Below, in pieces: positions 28,498 to 36,400 of a stretch of DNA of 64,000 bases. This stretch comes from Flavobacterium aquicola (lineage in GTDB: Bacteria; Bacteroidota; Bacteroidia; Flavobacteriales; Flavobacteriaceae), in contig NZ_QUNI01000001.1 of assembly GCF_003385115.1 (NCBI RefSeq), positions 186,001 to 250,000 on the forward strand. The letters are read 5' to 3'. The notes under the pieces were generated by a model, which ran no database searches, had not been told where the DNA came from, and saw only the letters and a list, made by a program, of their open reading frames with translations. A program made the position numbers and the translations under genes. Every line of letters starts with the position of its first letter. Within the stretch, counting starts at the first letter, position 1.

Positions 28498-28561
28498 GAA
28501 AATGAGATTCGAACTCATGACACGAAGAAATTCTTTTCTACGACACTTATTTTTTATTTTC
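28498..28561 (-). ncRNA. RNA module 1 with T-arm
   Basis: About 64 bases. Closing stem GAAAAT / ATTTTC (28561-28556 and 28503-28498), shared motif 28545-28522 (TGTCGT...CTTCG), T-arm ATGAGTTCGAATCTCAT (28518-28502) running directly into the closing stem as in a tRNA acceptor/T stack. First module after the promoter. Confidence 0.5.
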
Positions 28562-28571
28562 AATGAACTTA

Positions 28572-28619
28572 TCTTTTACAAAGATTTAAATACTGCTGCG
28601 CAATTATTCTGCGCAGCAG
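28572..28619 (-). promoter_or_regulatory. Promoter and shared operator of the RNA cluster
   Basis: CTGCTGCGCA, spacer ATTATTC, TGCGCAGCAG (28593-28619, 10-bp perfect arms), then 11 bases (from the aligned motif edge) to TTTG (28582-28579, minus strand, AATCTTTG). Spacing and spacer bases equal those before rsr. It starts 8 bases past the rsr stop codon, so it may double as a terminator hairpin. Confidence 0.7.
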
Positions 28620-28627
28620 ATTTTAAT

Positions 28628-30145
28628 TTACAATTCTATTCGGTTGATGTAATTCAAAGCACTGCCATTATCTTCTAAAGCATGCAGTACATCAAACACT
28701 TTATCCGACCAGCCGGCTATTAAATAAACATCATTTTTCTGAATATTTATTGGCGCTTGACCGTAACCAGCCAAATCAAATAAATACAATTTAGCATTTG
28801 GAGCGATATTTTTATATCGGTTCCAAGAATTGGCAAAACTATCTTTGGTATAAGCATTATTCCACATCTGAACATCGGTAAACAGCATTACTTTATCAGT
28901 AATTTGTTTTCGCTTTATCAAATCTTCCAAAACCAAATAACCATTGGTAGCGTAACCTACTTCACCTTCGCGTCTGTAGTATTCGTTTACATTTGACAAT
29001 ACGTTTCGTTTTGACATATTAATTATTTTCCAAGTATCACCAAACATACCGCTCACCACATTCTGACAGCGGTTTTGCATTAACATGCCCAGCATCAAAC
29101 CGATATCGTAAAGCATTACTTTGCTTTTTGGCGAAATGTTTTTTTGCATTGAACCGGAAACGTCACAGGCAATCACAATCGAAGTATTTACATCAAAACC
29201 TTTTATGTTTCGAGCACTTATCATTACAGCATCTTCCAAAGCATCTAAAACCATAGTAGTGTACTTGAAATTCATTTCTTTCACTTCGCGGTAAGCTGCT
29301 AAAAATCGGAAAGGCAATTGTTTTGAATTCAAAACTGCTTTTTCATTCGAAAGATACTCACAAACTTTCATTACGTGAAAACCGGAAACATTGGCTTCCA
29401 ATATATTTCGCAGATTTCGCATCAAAGCCATATAACCTACTTTATTGCTATCGATCAATTCCTCCCATTTTTGAGTGAATGCCTTTTGTTTTTCGGCTTC
29501 ATTCGAGTATTTGAACCGACCCAATTGTGACAACTCGGTTTCCCAAGTATAAGGCGTTGCTAAAGTATCGTTCACAATTTTGTTAAACAATTCTTGCTGC
29601 GAATCGTCTTTTGCTTTTGGATGAACCAAAAACAAAGCGTCTTTTAATTTAACAGCACCGTCACGGTTGTATTTTGCAAACTGATACTCATCAAATTTAT
29701 TGAAAGAAACTGCCAAACCTTTCTGTATTTGTTTCGACAGACGGTTTAATTTTTTAACACCTTTTCGATCATTAGCCATTTGGTAATAAGCCAAAAGTTC
29801 TGTTATTTCATCAGCACGCTGCATTACGTTTACAATCATTTTGCTGATTAACGAATCGCCTGAATATATCTTAGCCAACTCAACAATCAAAACTAACGGA
29901 ACCGAACGCATGTGCATTTCATTACGTGCATAAACCGCAAGCTTGGCTACAAATACTGGATTACTTTTTTGGATTAAAGCTTTTATTCGCTCCAAACGTG
30001 TATCTTCTTTTTCATAAAACGAAGCACTTAAACTTGTAGTTACAACTGCTGCGTACAATTCATATTCTGCTGTTAATGGAAAAGCTTTTGCCTTTTCGTG
30101 ATTAACTATAGCAGTTTTTTCTTTTGATAAAAAATTGAATTTCAT
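28628..30145 (-). CDS. rsr: Ro60-like TROVE/VWA RNA-binding protein
   Basis: 505 residues, the size of bacterial Rsr. N-terminal TROVE ring of helical repeats (about 20-310: FYEKEDTRLERIKALI, FVAKLAVYARNEMHMRSVPLVLIVEL, MALMRNLRNI, LPFRFLAAYREV) and a C-terminal VWA domain with an intact MIDAS (Asp328-Val-Ser-Gly-Ser332, Thr400 region, LFTDVQMW). Ro60 proteins bind Y RNAs and misfolded RNAs and help exonucleases and RNA repair under stress. Followed directly by the candidate small-RNA cluster and then rtcB, the known rsr-Y RNA-rtcB arrangement. The promoter carries the shared operator. Confidence 0.93.
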   Translation of the reverse strand: MKFNFLSKEKTAIVNHEKAKAFPLTAEYELYAAVVTTSLSASFYEKEDTRLERIKALIQKSNPVFVAKLAVYARNEMHMRSVPLVLIVELAKIYSGDSLISKMIVNVMQRADEITELLAYYQMANDRKGVKKLNRLSKQIQKGLAVSFNKFDEYQFAKYNRDGAVKLKDALFLVHPKAKDDSQQELFNKIVNDTLATPYTWETELSQLGRFKYSNEAEKQKAFTQKWEELIDSNKVGYMALMRNLRNILEANVSGFHVMKVCEYLSNEKAVLNSKQLPFRFLAAYREVKEMNFKYTTMVLDALEDAVMISARNIKGFDVNTSIVIACDVSGSMQKNISPKSKVMLYDIGLMLGMLMQNRCQNVVSGMFGDTWKIINMSKRNVLSNVNEYYRREGEVGYATNGYLVLEDLIKRKQITDKVMLFTDVQMWNNAYTKDSFANSWNRYKNIAPNAKLYLFDLAGYGQAPINIQKNDVYLIAGWSDKVFDVLHALEDNGSALNYINRIEL

Positions 30146-30188
30146 AATCTCTGATTTTTAAAATTAGACAATTGGTTATTGTTTTATT

Positions 30189-30235
30189 TCTTGAGCAAAG
30201 ATTTCAGAACTACTGCGCAATTATTTTGCGCAGTA
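30189..30235 (-). promoter_or_regulatory. rsr promoter with shared operator
   Basis: TACTGCGCA, spacer ATTATTT, TGCGCAGTA (30211-30235, perfect 9-bp arms), then 11 bases to TTTG (30199-30196, minus, AATCTTTG). The predicted transcript starts near 30189, giving a leader of about 44 bases. The site lies between divergent rsr and the HD gene, 33 bases from the HD start, and may control both. Confidence 0.75.
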
Positions 30236-30268
30236 AAAAAAGAATTTTAAATTTGGGTAAAAAACAAC

Positions 30269-30886
30269 ATGGATTTGATGAAAATTTATACCGATTTACT
30301 TCTGAATATAGGTTTTAAGGAGAATGAAATTCAACAGAACTGGACTGATTTAGAAAAGGCATATTCCAAAAAATCAAGACATTATCACAATCTCACGCAT
30401 CTAAAAGAAATGATTGAGAGTTTTGAAAGCTATCATAATCAGCTTAAAAGTCCGAATGAAATATTGTTTTCCATTTTTTACCATGATTTTGTTTATTCCA
30501 GTTCGAGAAAGGATAATGAACTGAAAAGCGCCGAATTTGCTTTGTCGATTTTACCCGAAAACGCAAAGCTTGATAAACAATTGGTTTTTGATGCTATTTG
30601 TGCGACACAGCTTCATGCTCACAATTCTATTGAAGATATTAATTGGTTAATCGATTTTGATTTAAAAATCTTGACGAAGGATTGGTACGATTACAAAATC
30701 TATTTTGAACAGATTAGAAAAGAATACCGCATCTATCCTAATTTTCTGTACAAACCCGGCCGTGCAAAAGCTTTGAAGCATTTTTTGGAAAATGAATTTA
30801 TTTTTAAAACTAATGAATTCAGAGGTTTATATGAAAAGAAAGCCAGAACTAATATTGAAAAGGAAATCTCCTTATTAACCACTTAA
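30269..30886 (+). CDS. HD-superfamily metal-dependent phosphohydrolase
   Basis: 205 residues. Metal ligands in SRHYHNLTHLKEM (about 35-47) and IFYHDFVYSS (HD pair near 71-72), then ICATQLHAH. This is the small COG4339-like group of predicted HD phosphohydrolases of unknown substrate. Divergent from rsr with the shared operator between them, so it may belong to the same regulon, for example in processing 2',3'-cyclic or other RNA ends; that is a guess. Confidence 0.78.
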   Translation: MDLMKIYTDLLLNIGFKENEIQQNWTDLEKAYSKKSRHYHNLTHLKEMIESFESYHNQLKSPNEILFSIFYHDFVYSSSRKDNELKSAEFALSILPENAKLDKQLVFDAICATQLHAHNSIEDINWLIDFDLKILTKDWYDYKIYFEQIRKEYRIYPNFLYKPGRAKALKHFLENEFIFKTNEFRGLYEKKARTNIEKEISLLTT

Positions 30887-30888
30887 CT

Positions 30889-30972
30889 GCGTGAGGGATG
30901 GAAACGGCATCCTTTTGTGGCGGGGTTCGCCACAAAAGATATAGTGTACAGCCCGACCCTTGGAGCACGCCC
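30889..30972. repeat. Dispersed element beginning GCGTGAGGGAT, copy 1
   Basis: Begins GCGTGAGGGAT and ends CCCGACCC...GCACGCCC. Inside is a perfect 11-bp hairpin, CTTTTGTGGCG / CGCCACAAAAG (30912-30922, 30928-30938). A second copy with the same ends but a different centre is at 52312-52472. Confidence 0.7.
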
Positions 30973-31014
30973 AAAAAACTGACTATCATAAATAAATTTA
31001 AAATGATAAATTAA

Positions 31015-31082
31015 GCCACAGATTATAAAGATTTTCACAGATTTATAAAAAATAATCTGTGGAAATCTGTGAAATCAGTGGC
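31015..31082. repeat. GCCACAGATT palindromic repeat
   Basis: GCCACAGATT at the left and AATCAGTGGC at the right, with inner ATTTTCACAGATT / AATCTGTGGAAAT pairing. This is a common dispersed palindrome in flavobacteria; it also sits just upstream of the WYL gene. Confidence 0.65.
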
Positions 31083-31129
31083 AAAAAATTTACGAACACA
31101 TACTTTGCTGACCACTATAAAACAAAACT

Positions 31130-32152
31130 ATGTCACAAAATAAAAACGCCTTGATCCGCTACAAAACGATTGACAAATGCCTGCAGAATAAGTACAGGCA
31201 ATGGACTTTGGAAGATTTAATCGAATGTTGTTCGGAAGCCTTGTTTGAATACGAAGGGCGCGATAATCCGATCAGTAAACGAACGATTCAGATGGATATT
31301 CAGCTGATGCGGAGTGAAAAACTGGGGTATAATGCGCCAATTGTTGTGTACGATAAAAAGTATTATCGATATGAAGACGAAGATTTTTCGATAACGGATA
31401 TTCCGCTGACAGAAACGGATATGAATGTTTTGACTGAAACGGTTTCGATGCTGAAACAGTTTAAGGATTTCTCTTTGTTTAATGATGTTTCGGATATTTT
31501 ACAGCGGTTGGAGGATAAAATCTATGCCGAGAAATCGCATACACAGCCCGTGATTCATTTGGATAAAAATGAGCATTTGAAGGGTCTGCATTTTTTGGAA
31601 GAAATCTATCAGGCGATTGTAAAAAAAGTGGTTTTGGTGATTACTTATAAATCATTCAAATCGGCTGAAGAAAAAGTTTTCGACTTTCATCCCTTTATTT
31701 TGAAGGAATTCAATAATCGCTGGTTTTTGATTGGAAAAAGAAAGGAAAACCAGCCGATTACAAATCTCGCGCTCGACCGAATCATTTCGATTGATTACAA
31801 TTTGAATTTACCATACTTGGAGCAAAACTTCAATCCCGAAGTGTATTACAAAAACGTGGTTGGTGTTACCGTGAACACCGGTTTACAGCCTAGACGGATA
31901 GAACTTTGGATTGATGCCAATAATGCTCCTTATGTTATTACAAAACCTTTACATTCATCCCAGCGATTGATTAAGGAAAATGAAGACGGCAGTATTATTA
32001 TCCATCTTTTCGTTATCCAAAATTATGAATTGGAACGTATTTTATTGGGATTTGGGGACAGTCTGGAAGTGCTTCGCCCAGAATATTTGCGCAACCGCAT
32101 GAAGTCAATTCTTCAAAAAGGACTGATGCGTTATGAAAATGATCCAGATTAA
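31130..32152 (+). CDS. WYL-domain transcription regulator
   Basis: 340 residues. N-terminal winged helix (about 1-75, DLIECCSEALFEYEG...ISKRTIQMDIQLMRSEKLGYNAPI), WYL domain (about 150-235, FHPFILKEFNNRWFLIGKRKEN, with Trp-Phe-Leu in place of Trp-Tyr-Leu) and a C-terminal WCX extension (RRIELWIDANNAPYV...LGFGDSLEVLRP). WYL regulators bind nucleic-acid or nucleotide ligands and often control stress, defence or RNA-repair loci. It is near rsr and a reasonable candidate for the factor that binds the shared TGCGCA palindrome. Confidence 0.88.
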   Translation: MSQNKNALIRYKTIDKCLQNKYRQWTLEDLIECCSEALFEYEGRDNPISKRTIQMDIQLMRSEKLGYNAPIVVYDKKYYRYEDEDFSITDIPLTETDMNVLTETVSMLKQFKDFSLFNDVSDILQRLEDKIYAEKSHTQPVIHLDKNEHLKGLHFLEEIYQAIVKKVVLVITYKSFKSAEEKVFDFHPFILKEFNNRWFLIGKRKENQPITNLALDRIISIDYNLNLPYLEQNFNPEVYYKNVVGVTVNTGLQPRRIELWIDANNAPYVITKPLHSSQRLIKENEDGSIIIHLFVIQNYELERILLGFGDSLEVLRPEYLRNRMKSILQKGLMRYENDPD

Positions 32153-32425
32153 CATTTAGACATTAAGCACAAAAACCAATGCTTTATACTTTATTATTGA
32201 AATCAAAAAAAAGATTCAAATTTCCTAAACTTCTTATTTCAAGAGAGCTATACTTTTTAATAACAAATAAGACTTATATTTTTTTTATAGAAAGTAACTC
32301 CAAATAGCTGCTGCAGACCCTTTAAAATTAAGTATCAGACCTTGGTAAAAAAACTTCAGATATAGACTTTTTGATATATTAAAAGCTATAGCAATACTAA
32401 CTTTTATTTAAAAAAGAACTTTATC

Positions 32426-33430
32426 CTACTTTCCAACATAGTTAGGGCATCCAAAACATTTTTTATCAAGATTGAATTGGTAGGTCAATGATAATTCATA
32501 GGTTCCTCCCGTTCTTCCAATGGTGGATGTATTAAAGTCGTAAGATATACCTAAGCGTAAATGTTCGTACTGCAATCCTGTAAAAACATTAACTGAGGTC
32601 AATAAGTCATTGTTATTTATAGTGTTTTTTGCTGGGTTTGTAACCGCAGTGAAACCAAAAAACATTTTTTCGAATAAGATGGAACCACCTATATCCAGAC
32701 GATTATAATATCCCTGCTGCATATAATTAGATGTTACAAACAGCTTTGTTGCATAGGGAAACAGCTGTACATCTATGTAATCAGCCAAAAGAAATTCATA
32801 ACCCGCACTTAAAGAAAAAAAAGTGTTTAATGGCAGATTTTCAGTTTCATTAAATGCAATATTGGGTCTGTTGAGATGTTTTACAGATAAACCAATCCAA
32901 AGATCATCGGTATTAAAAACCATCCCTGCGGAAATATCAAAAAAGGTAATTTTATCATTTTTCAATAATGGATCGACTGAACTGGAATTGTTTTTACCAG
33001 ATTTAATATTAATCTGATCTTCCAGCAATAAATTTTGAAACGCAAAAGACTTTAAACCAAAACCTACTTCGACAGCAGGTCTAAAATCCCAGTCATCACT
33101 TATCTTGACTTTATATGCATAATTACCATTTATCTGGGTAAAATTGTAATTAGTAAGATTTTCTCTTTGATTTAGTATACTAAGACCTAATCCGCTGTTC
33201 ATTTTTTCGCTCCAGGTATTCACAAAAACATAATCTGTAGCGATTTTCAAATCTAAATCCGGCCATTGTTCTCTATGAATAATACCTGTATAGGTTGTTT
33301 CCATAAAACCAGAAAAACCTGGGTTTAATGTTTCAGGAACTAAAAAATACTGCGTAAAAATAGGGTCTTGCGCCCGTGTCTCATTGTAAAAACAACATGT
33401 AATAATTATAATAAATAGTTTTAATCTCAT
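32426..33430 (-). CDS. Type IX secretion PorP/SprF-family outer-membrane protein
   Basis: 334 residues. Signal peptide then QDPIFTQYFLVPETLNPGFSG, the family hallmark of PorP/SprF, and a beta-barrel body ending GTYELSLTYQFN. These proteins anchor or export type B T9SS substrates. It lies 16 bases after the large PKD/SprB-repeat adhesin gene, the standard substrate-then-partner pair. Confidence 0.93.
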   Translation of the reverse strand: MRLKLFIIIITCCFYNETRAQDPIFTQYFLVPETLNPGFSGFMETTYTGIIHREQWPDLDLKIATDYVFVNTWSEKMNSGLGLSILNQRENLTNYNFTQINGNYAYKVKISDDWDFRPAVEVGFGLKSFAFQNLLLEDQINIKSGKNNSSSVDPLLKNDKITFFDISAGMVFNTDDLWIGLSVKHLNRPNIAFNETENLPLNTFFSLSAGYEFLLADYIDVQLFPYATKLFVTSNYMQQGYYNRLDIGGSILFEKMFFGFTAVTNPAKNTINNNDLLTSVNVFTGLQYEHLRLGISYDFNTSTIGRTGGTYELSLTYQFNLDKKCFGCPNYVGK

Positions 33431-33446
33431 TGTAAATATGCTGCTT

Positions 33447-36400
33447 TTATTTAATTAGTGTAAGTGCTCCTTTTTCGGTTACTGTATGATTGTAAAAAGT
33501 TTTTGCGGTAATCTTAAAATAATAATTCCCATTTTCGGCATCTGAACCTTTTATTTTCCCGTTCCAGCCACCAATATTTTCTCCGCTTTCGGAGTAAATG
33601 ATTCCTCCCCAAGTATCGAAAACCTCTAGAGTTATATTCGTTAACCCAAGAAACACGGGGGCAAAAGTGTCATTAAATCTATCATCATTTGGTGTAAACG
33701 CATTTGGCATAACTAAACTATATCCTTTTTCTACAACTAATGTGGTAGTGAAACTATACTGACATCCGAACGGATACGTTACCACTTGTTTTATGATATA
33801 AGTTCCTTCCCTTGTATAAATATGCTTTGGACTTTCTTCATCAGAAAAATTTCCATCTCCAAAATCCCATGAAACTGATGTAAAATCGCCTGTCGCCAGA
33901 TTGGAAAACAAAATAGGATCGTAGATCGAATACAGATCGTAAACATCTTTACCATATGAACTTGTAGAAAAGTCGGCTTTTCCAAGTACCGGCGTATTTA
34001 CGTTATAAGGATAATCAGCTTTACATCCAAAACTATCTGTCACACTAAATAATATTAATCCGTTATTGTTAGTGTTCATGATTTCTCCATTTGCTCCCGT
34101 AACAACCCCATCGGACCAGCTTAAAGTATAAGGAGGAATGCCGCCTTTTACATGACCAACAAATGTCTGCCGAACGTATTTGGTATCACAATTATAATCC
34201 GTTAAAACTTCTATCGAAGGTGTTAACTGCTCAAACCGAACAATCTTCCAGGTTTCTTCTTTTTTACAGCCATTTGCATCTATTACAGTAACGGTGTAAT
34301 TTCCAGGTGTAAGATTCTCGAGATCTTCGGTTTTAGCACCATTAGACCATGAGTAAGAAAATGGCTGGGTGCCTCCAGTAACAACTAAATTGATAGCTCC
34401 TGTATCGGCCGCAGTACAATTTAACGGATTTGAAACAGTAGCTTTCAATTCCAGTAATTGGGGTTCTATAATTAGATATGTCTCTTTAATTACGCAGGAT
34501 TTAGCATCGATAATTGTTACCGAATATTTGCCTGGACCTAGATTATTCCTTTCAATTCCTGCAGTCGCATCATCATCCCATACTAAAGAAACTGGTGCCT
34601 GACCTCCTACAAGATTTAACCTGATATGAGCATCCTTCTCTCCAAAACAGGATATCTGCCTTACATCTGGATCTATTTTAAAAACCGGAGCATTATCAAT
34701 AATTATGGTAAATTCTTTTGGACAGCCTAATGCATCAATAATTGTTATTATATATGTGCCTGCAGTCAAATTCTTTTGTACTAACCCAGAACCTAAATTA
34801 CTCCATTTTATAATATAAGGATCTCCTGTTGCAAATGGTACGCCACCAGTTATACTATTGATAGTTATCGAAGCGTCTGAATAGTTGTAACAAGCTATTT
34901 CGGTTTTGGTATAATCTAGTTTAATTTCATCATTTTGATGAAGTGTAACCTGTAATTCATCAGTACAGCCAGAATTATCTGTAACGGTTAAATTGTAGAT
35001 TCCTGCGGCCAAATTTCTTGGATTCTGAACATTACTGCTAAATCCATTTGGTCCTGTCCAGCTATAATCATAGTTAAAAACACCTGGGCTTACTTCTGCA
35101 GCTCTTCCTCCTACTGTTTTCACATTAATTTCTCCAGTATAATATCCGTAACAGAGAATATCAACTTGACTCACAAAACTCAGCTCCAAAAGCGGCGGTT
35201 CATGAATAGTATAAGTCTCTTTGAGAATATTACAATTGTTGGCTTCGGTAATAGTAACTCCATAAACACCTGGTTTCAAATTCCTGAGGTCTTCGCTAGA
35301 TGCCGCATAAGGGTTTCCATCTTTTGTCCAAACATATTTATACGGCAGATTTCCTCCCATTGTAGTAATATCTATACGCCCATCATTTAGTCCATAACAC
35401 GATATATCAGTACTATAACCCGAAAATTGAAATAAATCCGGCTCATCAACATAATAGCTTTGTGAAAATGGACAATTACCGTTATCCGAAATGACTAAAT
35501 TATAATACCCTGATTTTAAATTTGATATATCCTCATTATTACTTGTAAAGCCATTAGGACCTGTCCATGAAAAAGTATACGGCTTTCCTGTTGTAAAAGG
35601 AATTCCTCCTTTAACATTTAAATTAATTGCGCCGTCACTCAAGCCATAGCATGTGATTTTTTTTATACTTTCTCCAGCATCTATTAATGGATCGACAGTA
35701 ACTGTGATTGTAAAATCGGGACCTGGACAGACTTTCGATATTGGTGATACAGTATAGACAACAGTTGCTCGATTAGGAGTATTGTTTGTCAATGTCTGGC
35801 TAATACTGGTTGTCGGAGATGACTGTGCAGAAGCCCCGCTTACTGCTCCAGCAGGCGATATAACTGGATCTGACCATACAAATGTTGTTCCTGCCGGGAC
35901 ATTATCTGTCCCGTTACTAACTGGTATTACTGAAAAACTATTACCGCTGCAGATTTTTTCAGTTTTAGGTTTGATAACTGGTGAAAGTACTAAATCTACC
36001 GAAAAATTTCTTGATAGAGTTGCCGTACCGCAACTATTTGTAACACTAAAAGTCGCTTGATAATTACCGCTTTTAGTATAATTTATAGAACCTGGATTGA
36101 GCGATGTAGAAGATGATGGTGTACCGCCTGGAAAACTCCAAAGATAAGTGAGTTCCGATACAGGAGAACAGCTTTCAACCACAGTCCCCACAGGTTTTAT
36201 TGTTGCTGAATTACAATAATCCGAAATTGGACTTAATGTAATTACTGGTTTTTTCTTTACTTCTATCGCTCTTGAAGTATACTGATATACTCCACATGAA
36301 TTTAAGGTTCTTAGCTGCAGCTGATACGTTCCAGGCATACCAAAATTAATAACTGGATCTTTGGAGTACGCCCCCGTTCCATCTGCAAATGACCACTGCC

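Larger units (their letters stand above)
28038..28572 (-). ncRNA. Candidate cluster of tRNA-like / Y-RNA-like small RNAs
   Basis: No reading frame. On the minus strand five modules share TGTCGT (TGCCGT once), 12-14 bases, then CTTCG. Each module is flanked by, or lies within, a closing stem. Three perfect T-arms (5-bp or 4-bp stem, TTCGAAT or TTCGACT loop) and one canonical D-arm are present but no anticodon arm. The region follows rsr (Ro60) and is headed by the operator found before rsr. Known bacterial Y RNAs (YrlA) also contain tRNA-like parts next to rsr. Caution: read on the plus strand the motif is CGAAG, closer to the Y-RNA signature I remember (GNCGAAG), but the tRNA arms and the promoter point to the minus strand. 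Confidence 0.65.

Noticed and set aside
28126..28518. Canonical tRNA genes
   Set aside because: T-arms and a D-arm are present but no anticodon stem-loop, and the acceptor pairs are weak or far apart; listed as tRNA mimics instead.
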